Under the pieces are notes generated by a model. It did not search any database, had not been told where the DNA came from, and saw only the letters and a list, made by a program, of their open reading frames with translations. A DNA stretch of 64,000 nt from Megamerina dolium. Its lineage: Eukaryota > Arthropoda > Insecta > Diptera > Megamerinidae. The stretch is from assembly GCA_963854835.1 (NCBI GenBank), contig OY978525.1, forward strand, positions 95,384,136 through 95,448,135, in the 5' to 3' direction. Below, piece after piece: positions 48,288-61,265 of this stretch; position 1 is the stretch's first letter; each line of letters opens with the position of its first letter. The position numbers and the translations under genes are program-made.

Positions 48288-49414
48288 TTTTTTTTTCATT
48301 ATACATTTTCTTTATTGAATCTATTCCTAAAGAATCTAACAATAAGTTTTAAAATCTTAATCTAATTCAACAACCGTAGCTCCTTATTATCTAGAGCAAT
48401 GTTTTTTGTACGATGCTCTTCTTTTTATTGGAAGGCTGGCAGGTCCTTTCTTCGGAGGCGCGAAGTATAGCAGGTATTGAGCAATTTTCTTGCTAGTGTG
48501 TTTGGATGTTTTTGTAATCTTCTAGTATATTTTTGTCTAGTATTTTTAACTTCAATTTCTACCATTGGAATATTTAAGTCATTGTATATTCATTCATTTC
48601 TAATATACCATGGTGCACCAGTTATCATCCTTAAGATTTTAGACTGAGATCTCTGTATGATTTCAATATTGCTATTACTAGTGTTCCCCCATAATTGAAT
48701 TCCGTAACTCCAAATTGTCTTTATTATGCTGTTGTACAGTAGGACCTTGTTTTTCAAGTTTAATGGGGATCTGAAATTGATGAGCCAGTGCAGACAAGAA
48801 GCTTTTAATTTCATCTGAGTTCTTTTTGCTTCGATGTGCTTGCGCCATGTAAGCCGTCTATCTAAGGGTATCCCTAGGTAGGTGACTTCATTTGTATGAG
48901 TTATGGCGATATTATTTAGTGTAACTGTCGGGCATGTGCTTTTGTTAAGTGTGAACGTTACATGTTTACATTTGGACTCATTAACTTTTATGCGCCAGTT
49001 AGATAACCATTTTTCAACAAGTACTAAATGGTCCCCTAAATCTGTGGATGCCTTAATTGGGTTTCGATTACGGCTTAGAATAGCAGTATCGTCAGCAAAT
49101 GTAGATGTCAACAACCGTGCATCTGTTGGTAGATCGGAAGTATATAATACATATAGAATGGGGCCAAGAACGCTACCCTGTGGAACTCCGGCTTTGATAT
49201 TGAATTCTTCTGTGGAAAAGCTTTTATATTTTACAACAAAACGACGGTTATCTAGGTATGATTCCAGTATTTGGTGGGAGCTTTCTGGTAGAAGTTTTCT
49301 TATTTTATACTTTAGCCCTTTATGCCACACTCTATCAAATGCCTGAGCAACATCGAGGAATATAGCTGAACAATACTCTTTGTATTCAAATGTACGAATA
49401 CAATGTACGAATAC
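48288..49414 (-). mobile_element. 5'-truncated jockey-like LINE copy
   Basis: Minus-strand element with a poly(A) tail at 48288-48296, a 3'UTR with AATAAA, and the C-terminal part of a reverse transcriptase. It is flanked by ATTGTACGA at both ends (48279-48287, 49415-49423), so it is a separate, 5'-truncated insertion of about 1.13 kb. The 5' end shows GTATTCGTACATT twice in a row. The protein is clearly of the same family as ORF2 at 19.8-24.6 kb but better preserved. Confidence 0.88.
48425..49414 (-). pseudogene. Partial jockey reverse transcriptase
   Basis: From the truncation point the frame encodes the palm (FLDVAQAFDRVWHKGL), AGVPQGSVLGPILY, the catalytic FADD, and the thumb and connection region (YLGIPLDRRLTWRKHIEAK, WSYGIQLWGNTS). 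TGA at 48590 is caused by a frameshift; the normal C-terminus continues in another frame (LNIPMVEIEV to PAFQ) and stops at 48425-48427. Endonuclease and fingers are missing. The open frame extending past 49414 is flanking DNA, not LINE sequence. Confidence 0.88.
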
Positions 49415-49423
49415 ATTGTACGA

Positions 49424-50558
49424 ATTAAATATATCTTCTGGAACTTGTTGTCGATGTTTGACCATTAGTCATATTCTATTCGACAACTGCAGAATCGTAG
49501 TTTCCTGAAAAAATCTGATTGAAAAGTAAAAATTTTGATGAATATTTATAGAATTTTCCAAATTTTTGTGCAAGCCTTGAAACTCGGATGTTAGTAGGCT
49601 TTGTGGTAGAATTTACTATATTTTTAAAAAGAATGTGTCAAATTAATGTAAACAATGTTTGCGTTTGCATGCCCAAGTAAAAAAAATCAAATCAGCTGTA
49701 CCTCTCCCCCTACTACCTATCCAATCTACCTTGCTGTGTAATGATTTGTTTGCAGCAGGTAAATATGGGATGATCTCTTATTGAAATTCACTTGAGTTTC
49801 TATAACTATGCAAACATTTTGGTAAGAATTAATTATTGCAAACAAATTAAATTGTAATAAAAAATCGTGTTTCATAATAATTTAATTAATTTTTATTTTA
49901 ATTATTTTATTATTATTTATTTTTAATAAAATGTTGATATTTATTAATTTTTGAGAAAAAAAATAACCAAAGTATTATTATCCAGTGCATTTTGCATTTT
50001 CGGTTTTGAGTGAAAAGGGGAGCCTTTGTGTCTTCATCAGATTTGCTGTTAAAACGCTGTCTATTAACGGTGGGTCTCTGGTAAAACGTGTAGAAAAAAT
50101 GTAATTAACAGATAATTTACATAAACTTTACAGAATAACAACATTAGCAAATCCAAAAACCTCGGTTTTCAAACGACTGTTTTGTGTTCTCTTCGAATCC
50201 CTTTCTTTCTCATTTTCGGCGATTTTTTGCTTCCTTTTCGTTTTTTTTTTAAAAAAATAACATACCTGTTTTTTGACTATACCTAAAAATTAGGCAAAAA
50301 TTTCACATCTGGTAAGCATTGTAGTAAAAGAAATGCCAAATATCGTATCGACAATTCTATTTTCAGCCAACTTTCTGGATGTCACGCGAAAAGTTGATTT
50401 GCGCGTTGTTTTTGTTATTAATGCAGAATATTAAAAAATTTTACTTTGAAAACATTACCAGAAATGGCAAAAATTAATCGCGCATAATACATTAATACAG
50501 TGCTTACAATCTAGTTATTGTATTTATTGTGGATCATTACTAAACTTCAATATAAGCA
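49424..50558. other. Spacer and 5' flank of the two-RRM gene
   Basis: No gene seen. It should contain the promoter and 5'UTR of the gene starting at 50559. A non-coding 5' exon cannot be excluded. Confidence 0.5.
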
Positions 50559-52947
50559 ATGAAACGGTCGGCGGGAAGGCCGCTTGGTAATTGTGGTAAT
50601 ATTTCTGGTAGTGGTTGTGGTAGTGGTGGTGGTGGTGGTGTTAGTGGTACTGGTGCTGGTGCAGCAAAACGTTTTGAGAAAATGCAATCTTCGCCACAAT
50701 TGGTTTCAAAGCAACAAATTCATCATCAACATCAGCAACCACCAACGCATCCATTACCGCAGCATCATAATGTAATATCGCCACTAAATCAATCATACTT
50801 GCCGGTTCATACACCAACATCGGTGGCTGCGACTGCGGCTGCAGCAATGGGAATGATGCGCTATACAAGGCCACCACCGCCGCCATCATTACCACCAACA
50901 TCATTTATGTACAATCATGCTGGTGTTGCGATTCCACCAACATTGTGGAATTATAGTGTGCCACCGCCGCCGCCACCCTCAAATATAGTCCCACAGTTAT
51001 CACGTCCACCACCGCCATTACACTCACTAGGTACGCCACCGCAAATGTTATCTGTCGAAAATCACACGATTAACAACAATATCATTGGTAACAAATTGAT
51101 GCGAAGAAATACAAGAACAGGAAGTAGGACAGGTATGATTGCTCTATTTGTATTTATTAAAAACAAATTGCCTTAATTTTGCATTTTTGCATTTTTGGAT
51201 TCACACATAGTGGTTACTATGAAACCGAAACGCAAGTCAATGTCTTCCCGTTATGGTTGTGCTAAGGGATGGGTACGTGAAGATGCAATCAAGGCCATCT
51301 CTCTGGAAGAGGAGTGCTCTCAGCGGGGCTCAAAGGCCCCGATTCTACTATTACGCTTTCCAGATCCTGATCTCAATCGCGATATTATTTCCAAATACTC
51401 GCCCGACATTGAATCTGTACATTTTCAACAGAATTCTGCTCCACGTTATTGTTTTGTGCATCTGAAACGTGATGCTGATGTGGAGAAGGCGATCGAGACC
51501 ATTTCGAAAGTCCCATTTGGCAGTGGTTTTATATCGGCAGAGTTAAAAAGGTTACCAGTCACGGTATCAACACCTACAGAGCCTGAAGAAGTCGATCCAT
51601 ACACTTTGTACATTGGCAATCTGCCTACTTCAATAACAGCGGACGAAGTTAAAGTGCATTTTCCTGGTGCACAACGTATTGATATTGGATTCGCACAGCG
51701 TATGAAATATACACGTTACGCATTTGTACGATATGATAATGTGGAAAAAGCCATGGAGGCATTCAAACAATCGGCTAGTATGCTTATTGGAACACGCTCA
51801 TTAATTGTACGTTTTCGCAGACAAAGAAGTACGGTGGCATCGGGTGAACCGGTGGCACCAAAGAAGACTTCTGCAAAATCTGTACAAAATATGGACATTT
51901 TAGCAAGGAATGATGACGTAGACACGCAAATGGAAGATAAAGCTGCTACTGCTACTGCTGCTACTGCTGCTGCTGCTGCTGCTGCTACTGTTACTGCAAC
52001 GAAACGTAAAGTGACCGCTAAGCATACTGATCAAACACAAAAATCAGATGCTGATAAACAATCAGGTGGATCACACATTCTCGGTACAGCTTTTGATTCG
52101 CCTAGCTCTATTGAGGAAACAGAAGCATTAGAAATCGATTCTAAGGATAAAGTCTTACAAGATGCCCAAATGTTGCGGAAGAAACTTATCGAAGAGCAAC
52201 AAGCGCAGCTCGCGAGGCAAGAACATAATCAATCGAGTGCTGGACACCAACGGCGTAGCTCCCTGGAGGAAATGTTCAGTGAATTAGAACAAAGAGACGT
52301 CGCACTTTCTAATATGTGCGTCACGAAAAGAACGGCACAACAATTGTTTACAGCTGATGTACGCATCAAGGAGGAAAAGGATTTATACGATGATGATCTC
52401 AGCGAAGAAGATGATATGCCTAATTTATTGGGTGCACGCTATTTGAATGACACTGATATTAAAACGGAAGTCGAAGATGATGTTGGTGTGGAACAATCTC
52501 ATGATGACATGTACACGGAAGATTTTGAATATGATGATGAATTCGATATGGGTATGATTTTAAAAGAAGTTATAAGTTTGAAACTTTTTAATAAATGTGT
52601 ACTTGCATTTTCGATTTATCATATCCATTACAGAACCTGAGGAGACCGACGATGAACAATACATGACGGAGCCATCTACATCGAAATTTTGCGATGTAAA
52701 GACAAGAACCACTTTGGAAGCAACCGAAGAGAAACCCAACGTTAACGAATTACAGGCATCGGTGATGGCGAGACTTAATACCACAGTATCACCCGTTAAT
52801 GAGCAAACATCTTTCATACGGGAGCTACATGAACAAATACGACGAGCTAAATATAATGAAGCTGTCAGACGTCCACGTGATGATTTGGATGAATTATTCG
52901 CACAGATGAATTCAGACGATGAAGATGAATATGATGATTTCCTATAG
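50559..52947 (+). CDS. Two-RRM protein with Gly/Pro-rich head and acidic tail
   Basis: Three exons (50559-51132, 51211-52551, 52634-52947) with GT..AG introns in phase 1 encode 742 aa. Residues 1-190 are low complexity: a Gly/Ser run, Gln/His repeats and Pro clusters. About 236-306 resembles a degenerate RRM (LLLRFPDPDLN, RYCFVHL). About 322-394 is a clear RRM (LYIGNLP as RNP2, RYAFVRY as RNP1). A poly-Ala/Thr tract encoded by GCT repeats (51941-51990) follows, then a charged region with a predicted coiled coil (about 510-550) and an Asp/Glu-rich C-terminus ending EDEYDDFL. The order suggests a nuclear RNA-binding protein. I cannot name the gene. The start is the first ATG after in-frame stops. 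A polyadenylation signal lies at 53250. Confidence 0.9.
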
Positions 52948-53249
52948 ATTTAATTGTAGAGTGCCATACGTGTAAAGATGTTTACATAATCAAATGTCTA
53001 TCTGCTTGTATATGTATTGTATTTCTACTGAAATTGTTTCTAATTAATTAATTTGTTGTGTGTTTTTTCATTTGCATATGATTGTATAATTGAAATTAAT
53101 ACTGCCCATTTTGCATTCGAATTGCTAACATAATTAATAGTTATTAAGCTGAAATTGTGTTGTAATTCATTACTTTTTAATGTAATGCCGAGTTTCAAAG
53201 TTGTTTTATGCTTATTTAATTGTATAATTTTTCAGTTATTTTATAATTT

Positions 53250-53255
53250 AATAAA
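53250..53255 (+). terminator. Polyadenylation signal of the two-RRM gene
   Basis: AATAAA 303 bp after the TAG stop, followed by a T/G-containing stretch. Confidence 0.6.
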
Positions 53256-54726
53256 AAATACCTTTGAGAATGCAACATCAAAAAGAACCATCGCAGCAAA
53301 AATTCGATAAATGTTTTTAAATAATTTCTTTTATTTCATTTTACAAAACATTACAATATATATTACATGTACATATTTTAATCATTTCTCGTTTAGTAAT
53401 AATACGCAGCAGTAATTAAAAATAATCATAATGCATATAATAATAGTAATAATTGATGATAATTACAATCATATGTATAAAAATATTTAAATTAAACAAA
53501 AACTCATTTGATAATCATATTCGGAGTTAAATATTAATTCCGACAAAATATCGTTTAATATCGCTCTTACACGCACTTGCATACTATACATGAACAAACT
53601 AATATTTATTTATTTATTCATTTATTTATTAGAAAAAAAAAGTATTATTATTATTATTATTATTACTGTTATTATTTGATTATAGAGAAACTATTTTACA
53701 AGCTATTTTACACAAAAAATTGATTTGACATCTAATTAAAATAGTGTACCTATATATATAACCATTTTAATAAACAATTTTAAATAAGAAATTGCAGAAA
53801 CAAATAAAAATATTTTTAGAAATAAAAAAAAATAATGAAAATGAAAAAAAATAGATTAAATTTTAACCTTTTCTAATGTAAAATTATTTGTAGAAAATAA
53901 TACGATTGAATAAAAATGCATATGTATGTATAATGCAATAAAAACCAAAATCACTGCAAATTTGTGAATGTATTATTATATTTGTTGTTGTTGTTGTTTA
54001 TTTATTTGATTATTTTTTTTCGTTTAATTTGTTCAAGACACTTTATTTAAGTATTGGTGTATAGTGTATATACACTATGTCTAATACTAAGCAATATAAT
54101 TTATAAAAATTCTATAAATAACAACAGCAACGATGTGGAACAATTCGAATTAGAAGAGGAAACTTTTTTCTTAATACAATTATCATTTTGATTGCATATA
54201 TTTCTTTTAATATCATTTATGAGATATTGGTATTGGTAACTTTGCTGAATAATACGTATTGAATTTCATTTTTCATTTGGAATGTTAAATTATAGTAAAA
54301 CGCGAATTCTGATTTTTGTAAGAAATTCAATGCAATATGATATGTCAAATCTAATATGTTCTATTATTTACAAACTCAATTTTTCTTTTTTACTTTTAAA
54401 AGGCACGACATTATACATTCCTCATATTTGATTTATTACTATAAATTTTGTGCAGCAGTTTTTATTATTGTTTCTTATTATATTTGTTTGTTTGCTTTTG
54501 TCTTCGCAAATTATAACAACAACATACATGCAAACCAAAATAACAAGTTTGTAATTATAGAGAATATGTAAAGAAAAACCAAAACATGAGGAAACATATA
54601 GAAGTTCAAATAAAATGTTTAATTTTACTAATCACTATATATGTATGTTTTTTTCTCTATCTCTCTCCACTCTCTACTTCCCTTTCACTGCACCTGCATA
54701 ATCTCTCTAACATTGTTGCATTAATT
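53256..54726. other. Probable overlapping 3'UTR region
   Basis: AT-rich, with (ATT)n at about 53641-53664 and (GTT)n near 53988-54000. It lies between the convergent two-RRM gene and the candidate minus-strand terminal exon, so it probably holds their 3'UTRs. No coding region seen. Confidence 0.45.
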
Positions 54727-54893
54727 TTAGCTGGCAATATATTTGGAAAATATTACTGTGAGCACCGTTGCTATGAGATGATAAATTCCTAATGTAGTGA
54801 TGCTGTTGTTTATATTGGCAGTAGCTGCATTCTTACTTTGTCCCAATGGATCAGCACCAGCAATCTCATCGTTAGCTTGATGATCGTCGCTGC
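54727..54893 (-). CDS. Candidate terminal exon with GPI-anchor-like tail
   Basis: On the minus strand an acceptor (AAATAATAG) is followed by two bases completing a codon and then 54 codons to TAA at 54727-54729: SDDHQANDEIAGADPLGQSK, a small-residue linker with NNS, and a hydrophobic end (IYHLIATVLTVIFSKYIAS). The arrangement of small residues, spacer and a C-terminal hydrophobic stretch with no cytoplasmic tail is that of a GPI-attachment signal, so the gene may encode a surface protein. Composition and hydrophobic patterning are better than chance for this AT-rich area. Upstream exons are partly at 61.1-61.3 kb and otherwise beyond the window. I do not recognise the gene. The exon is inferred from splice signal and frame only. 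Confidence 0.5.
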
Positions 54894-56830
54894 CTATTAT
54901 TTGATATCATTGTGGATAACAAAAAAGAAGTGAAAATAAAAGATATAAATTTCGTTAGCAAATAATTGATGAATAGATCAAAGAAATGTGTAGTGCATAA
55001 CTAAATTTAAATATTCATAGATATATTTTTTCAGTGTATTCATAAGCATTGTATTTTATCTAGCTACTTATATACCTACTAAGTAAATGCATAAAATAAA
55101 TATATAACATATATGTATGTACGTGAAATTTAAGAAAAACAAATTTTTGTGGTATGCATGAATATAGGATTGTTTATCAGATCGATTTTTCTATTATTCA
55201 TTATTTCTTATATGGTTTAGATTTAGCTCTTATTGATCACAGCAGTGCAGAAAAGTGCTTATCACAAAGTCCACCTGTACAGAAAGTTTTCTTACATCTT
55301 ATCATAGGGAAAAGCTTTATTTCGGACCCACAAATAATAAATACATAACATTTGTGATTTCTCTATATTAATCCACACATTGCTAGAATGAAACAACGTA
55401 CCATGGACCCAGATGTACTTCAAAATGTGAAATGTGCAAGAAGTTTGTAAACGATTACCGGTTTATTTTTCACTCTCTCTCTCTCTGTTCATCTTTTTCA
55501 TATAACACATTTCTCTATAATGGGAATCACTTTTCTGAGTGACTGGGGAAATTGATGATGATGATCTATGATGATCTTCGACCTATCCACATCTTTCATC
55601 TACCAATATCGCTATATGTAATTATATGTGAAAGGTGCAAGAGAGAGAAAAAAGAAAAATTTTCAAAGAAATATTTCTTTCTGAGAATTTAGATTGTGAA
55701 CATGAAATAACCTTGCCGGCAATTGATTGAAAAATAATCTTTTCTGAAAATTTGCTCTACAAGCTCTATCTGGACTTCAATATTTTTCCAAAAATGATTA
55801 AACTAATTCCAATGATATATTGGGGAACGAAATGTTGCACGAGCTAACGGGTAAGGGCACACACAACATTCCTTCCTGATATGGTGAGCATTGTCATTTC
55901 AATGGCAACTTGGGAATTATTCATAAATTTGGAAGTGAACGGCAGATTTGAGTTGGAAGCTTCGTATACGACTACACGAATACAGTTGTCCAAAATTTGA
56001 TATGAAACGGACAAAAGTCCTGTTAGCGCATAACAAACATATGAGCGTTATTAGGAGCATATTATGCTTTACACGAAGCTCGGAATGATTTTCGACGTGT
56101 ATGGGGAAGCCTAAATGTGGCACAACATTTGACCATACTGAAGAAACGGTTGAAAGGTAGAAAAATGAGTGAATATTTAGATTCATTATTCAAGTTAAAA
56201 AAAAAAAATGATACAGATTTGTTCAGGTATGAATACTGAATCTTCCTAATTAAAAAAGAATTGTACATACATATATCCAAAAATCAGAAATAAAAACAGA
56301 TTTGAACGTGTTTCCAAAAGTGCTGCCAAAAGTTTTTAGACAATACAATAATGAAAATTTTCTATAACAGAATATTCGAAATGCTCTTTAAAAAACGGCT
56401 ACATTTGTTTTTAAATCGAAGCTACAGTAAAACAAAGAATGCTAAGCGTGAAAAATATGATCGTGAAATAGACCTGCTTCAAGACTTTCACAAATTTGTA
56501 TGAATAAAGCCTGATAGCGGATTTTCGTATTTATTTAGTCGAAATTACACTTGATTATTGATTGCACATTAATGAAATTCAAGACAAGTCTAAATTCAGC
56601 AGAAGTCGACATTGTCCAATCTTGATCGGCAGTGCCTCAACAATCGAAATTTACAAGAAAATAGAGTTAGGAAATTCCCTGCCCTGCTACTTGACCAATT
56701 GTTTACCGGTTGTGTTGCTCCTTTTTATACAGAAGTTTAATTGTTATAGTTCATTTCAAATGAACTTTATTTATGGTTTACACATATTTGAAGTATAAAG
56801 TATCCTTCAAAAGCACTAAGTTTAGTTCAC
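54894..56830. other. Probable intron or intergenic DNA
   Basis: No gene or bounded repeat recognised. Confidence 0.45.
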
Positions 56831-56851
56831 GCCTACCTCTCATAAAAAATA
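56831..56851. repeat. Target-site duplication of SINE copy 2 (left)
   Basis: GCCTACCTCTCATAAAAAAT here matches GCCTACCTCTCATAGAAAAA at 57239-57258 with one difference. Confidence 0.8.
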
Positions 56852-57238
56852 CAATAAATATGTGGGATTTATAGGCCGCGAAGGGCTTTTTGGTTGAGTT
56901 TCCCTTCCAGGATTGCTGTGCGTATTAAATTTTTGGACAGTATTAGGGGGGACCTATTTGTATTAACCTGTTCCGAACCCTTTTAATGGCAAATTATTAT
57001 TTCCGGAAGAATTCTCAATTATTTGGCGCCAGGTGGGCACCGTTCAAAAGAAAAGTCTTTTCGATATTACAGTTACAGATTATTATATTAAAAATATGTT
57101 GCCTAGTGCTGCAATGCAAAACTTTACTTGTTGCACCATGATGTAAGGAATTAAATATGTAAATATATAAATAAATAAATAAAAATAAAATAAAATTGTG
57201 CAGATCAGAAGGCCAACGAACTAACCACCACGACTACG
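56852..57238 (-). mobile_element. tRNA-derived SINE, copy 2, with target duplication
   Basis: Minus strand. The head has an A-box-like TAGTCGTGGTGGTTAGTTCG (57217-57236), but the B-box region is replaced by an A/T-rich expansion (57150-57197). The body matches copy 1 (16893-17228), for example around TGGACAGTATTAGG and CCTGTTCCGAACC (56934-56977). The element is bracketed by a duplication of about 21 bp (56831-56851, 57239-57260), the signature of LINE-mediated retroposition. The loss of the B box suggests it is no longer transcribed by pol III. Confidence 0.82.
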
Positions 57239-57260
57239 GCCTACCTCTCATAGAAAAATA

Positions 57261-57675
57261 TATTTCCGTACGTATGTTTTTAGCATTACGCATATGAAAA
57301 TAAGAACCTATAGAGCACTAATAAACGGATGACGTTAATAATGTGCGGAATCGGTTGAAAATCGTATCCATTTAGTTCTAAATAATGTTTTATAAGCTAT
57401 AAGAAAGTATTGAAGTTAATTCGTTTCAAGCTTTTGTATTCCTTCTTTTAAAAGCGTTGATGCTTTCTTTTTAATTCGTACAAACGAGATTCGATCTGAT
57501 TCTGAAAATAGGCAACTACTTTTATTTTGATAACATTTATATTGTGCTCCACAGAATCATGATACAATATAGTTTTCCATTAAGGACTTCTTTGACAGCC
57601 CGCTTAGACGGTCATATTGTGCGCCATTTTTGTTTAGTCTATTGATATTAGAAAGAAGAAGTCTTGTCATTTTAC
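57261..57675. other. Spacer
   Basis: No gene seen; may include the unrecognised left end of the mariner remnant that follows. Confidence 0.45.
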
Positions 57676-58340
57676 AAAATGTTATCGTATAGTATACAAC
57701 AACGTATATAGTAGAATTCGTCCAACTTTATTATGAAAATGGACGTTCTCTAAAAACTGTTTTTCGTAAATTACCTGCAAATTATGGTCGTCATAAGCGA
57801 CCATCTGAAGCTAAAATAAGTAAGACTTGTAATCAAAAAATTTCGAGAGAATATTGCCATGGTTAGTGCCAGTGTAGAGGAAAATCCACGAGTGCCAATT
57901 CCACGGCGTTCACAGCAATGCGACATCTTTCAAACATCGGCATGGCAGATTTTATGAATAGATTTAGCGTTGAAAGCATACAAAGTTCAACTGACTCAAG
58001 AATTAAAATCAAAAGACTAGACTAGCCGATGAAATAATCGATTCAGTGGATAACAAATTTCCAAGCTGCGTTATTTCAAGAAATGGTATCGCTCAATGCC
58101 CTCCTATGTTAGGTGATCTGATTTAACTCACTTAGGCTATTTTCTGTGGAGCTAGTTTTATGTCACGTTTATAGAAACAATCCGCAAACGACTGTTGTTT
58201 TGAAAAAAATAGATAACTCGTGCAATTGAAGATATTCAACCAGAGTTATGCGAGAGTGACATTGGAAACTTTAACGAAAGAATAAGCATATCTAGAGCAG
58301 CAAGAGTTGGTAATTTATATGAAATTCCTTTTAAAATAGA
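57676..58340 (+). pseudogene. Heavily decayed mariner/Tc3-like transposase
   Basis: The + strand shows scattered, frame-broken matches in the right order to the transposase superfamily of the 2632-3917 element. The HTH region gives VEFVQLYYENGRSLKTVFR and NYGRHKRPSEAKI, the linker ENIAMVSASVEENPRVPIPR, then VQLTQELKSK. After a large gap, the C-terminal end reads AIEDIQPELCESDIGNF. The catalytic domain is almost wholly deleted and several frameshifts and stops are present. I could not find terminal inverted repeats. This is the oldest of the three related copies in the window. Confidence 0.8.
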
Positions 58341-61094
58341 AATGGCAAACTTTTATCTCTCATTTAAAATAAAAATAAGTGTGAAAACAATGTTGACACT
58401 TGTATGCATTTAAAGACTTTAGTGAATCTCGAAATCATATGCGTAGATTGGACTGGTTGCATATCATGGCTTTGTACGGTTTCATGCTCTATTATTCCAT
58501 ATATTGTATGTATATTCAAACACACAAGTGGAGACAGGTAGAGACATATTCATATAAAAACCCCTAAAGATATTTTTCAACAAAATTATGTATAAGTACT
58601 TTTGAGTTTATTTTGTATTGGTCAACACCAAAATTAAAAATTCTTATCATTAGTCTGATATGCATTAAGGAATTGCGTTTAAACCACTTAAATTTAGATT
58701 CGTTGTTTTATTTTTGTTATTTCAAATATTAATTGATAAAATTTACACTATTTTGTTGTTGTTGTTGTAAGAACGAATATTATATTGTAATGATATATTT
58801 ATAAAAATGAAAATGAAATGATTAGTATTATGTCATGTAATTTGGAGCCCAGCATAATTTGTTAAAATTATTATTATTATTATTATTATTATAATTATGA
58901 ATATTTTGGTTGTCGTTTTTATTGTTGTTGTTGTTGTTGTCAATTTACACACAAACAAACAAAAGAAAATTAGTTCGTATTATATTATCGATTAATTAAT
59001 TAAGTATTATTTAAATTGTGTGTATATGCGTAATTTATATATAAAACAAAAAAAAATTATTGATTATTAAAAATCATGATAAACAATCCCATATATGTAT
59101 TATAAGAGAAAAAAAAAATTAAATACATACACACACAAATACATCCATTCATACATACATTTAAATTAATAGGTACATACATATAGCAAGTAGTAAAATA
59201 AAATAAAATCTTATAATAATTGTATGTACACTAAACTGAACGTACACTAATTAAATAAAATTCCAAAAAAATTAAGAAAACAAAAAATTGCAACGTACTT
59301 TTTCTCTTATTTTTGGTATTGTGCGCTATGCCCGTTTGTATTTTTGATCGTATTAAGCCTTGTTGTTGTTGTTGTTGTTGTAGTTTTTATTTGCTTGCGT
59401 TGCAGGTTTTGGCAGTTTTCATTTTGAGACTTTATCATATTCAGTTAAGTTTTTTCTTTTGGCAATTTTGTGCGGTGGTCGATAGGTAGTACTTCACATA
59501 GGGCATGTAAGTAGGTATGTATGTATGTATTTATTTACAAGTACCTAATATGATAACGTATATGTACGTAATGTGTAGAACGGAGCCGTTTATGACACAT
59601 TTAATTTTTTTTTGATTTTTTCCTCATGATTTTAATATTGCTTTAAGTTTGGTTTCATGTTGAATATGTTCGATATTTTATATTTGATGCATTTTTTATA
59701 AGGAGATTTGATTTGGCAGAATACACAATTTTTTAATAATATGCATATTTTTAAGGCATTTAAATTTGTGTCAAATATGTGTTATCAATATCAATATTAT
59801 TTGTATTATATTGATTGTAATTGTAATTACAATACTTCCAATTTTATCACGCTTAGTAGTTGCAAAAGTTAATACAATAATTTCATAATAACAAGAAAAT
59901 CGAAATTTTCATTTCTTTACACTTCAAAAAAAAAAAACCCAGCAATATATACGTTAGACAGATTAATTGTTGTAGCGTTTTTCAATATTTAGTATTCTTC
60001 TTCTTTCTAAAAGAATGCATTTCCTAAATTCCACAACCAGCCAGGATATTCTCTTCTTCCAAAATTAAAATCTAAGAATTTATAAAATAAAAATTTTCGC
60101 GTCAAATTTTGTAAGAGAGAAAAAAAAACAGAATCAAATAATTTTTCACTACTTTCAACTACTTTTAACTACAACAACTAAGAAACACTAAATACAACAA
60201 CATCTACACTTACAATAACACTACATTTATATCGTATGTAAAAACAATGAACGATGCAATAGCATCTCATACAGTGGGCTCTCCTTACACAAGTGGTAGA
60301 CCAAAATTCGATTATTGTTTGTTGAAATTTTTGGTGAAATATATTATGAAACACCATTATTTTCGTAATTCAAATGCTTATTTATGTACGAAATATTTAA
60401 CCTTTCTTTCTGCCTTTAGATCCACAGGCAGTTTACTTTAAAATTTTTATCAACAAATTAAATCAATTTATGTTTTATTTTTATTTTACTACAATGACAA
60501 AATTTTACTACTTTGACAAGAATTGCAGAATTTAGCTCTACCTCTGGTTCATAATATAAAGATAATAATTTCTTTACTCCGATTTTTTCCATGTAAGAGG
60601 CTAGCACAGTATGCACCATTCAACGTTCATTTGATGAGCAGCTATATTATATTATATTAGCGTGCTTACGAGTGAATAAAATGCAGTCAAGTGTGAGAGT
60701 AGAATTGATTTGTCTACAAACTAAGATTAAGATTACTACACTTCTACGGATATAACTAGTACATAAATTAAAGCTACATATGGAGGCATATATTTTCACT
60801 TTCATACAACTCTCAGGAGACCATTAAACGTTCACATTCTACTAACTATTATATACAATAACGACAAAAAAAGTCACATAAAAGCATAAAAATAAGCGTA
60901 TGTGGATAATTTTTTAAATGGTGTATAAAGTAATGTTTTAAGCCACACAACTAAATACAGCATGTGACTACTACGTATGTACTACGATGAAAACGTGTCT
61001 GAGGATTAACAATTTCATCAATATTTCATGTATGTGAATTATTTCGATTTATTATTATTATTGTTATTATTATTATTATTATTGTAATAATTTT
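58341..61094. other. Probable intronic or intergenic DNA rich in simple repeats
   Basis: It contains (TTG)n/(GTT)n runs near 58754-58770, 58921-58941 and 59360-59383, and (ATT)n near 58868-58891. No coding exon was recognised. Confidence 0.45.
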
Positions 61095-61103
61095 TATTAA
61101 TTT

Positions 61104-61121
61104 ATCCTCGTCTTCTACCGC
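61104..61121 (-). CDS. Candidate short alternative terminal exon
   Basis: After the acceptor TTTTGCAG on the minus strand, two bases complete a codon, followed by GRRRG and TAA (61104-61106). The phase equals that of the candidate exon at 54727-54893, so both could follow the same upstream exon, giving either a short basic end or a GPI-like end. Very short exons cannot be proved by inspection. Confidence 0.3.
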
Positions 61122-61265
61122 CTGCAAAACAAAATATTAGCAAATTCACGTGAGTAAATCAAATATATTTACATATACTCGTATAATTATAAATACCACT
61201 ACTGCTCTACACACACACATACAAACATGCAGAAAAAAAAAACCAAAATGATTCAAATTCTATTA

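Noticed and set aside
49424..49465. N-terminal extension of the truncated LINE frame (MVKHRQQ...)
   Set aside because: It lies outside the ATTGTACGA target duplication and has no clear match to the family, so it is flanking DNA read by chance.
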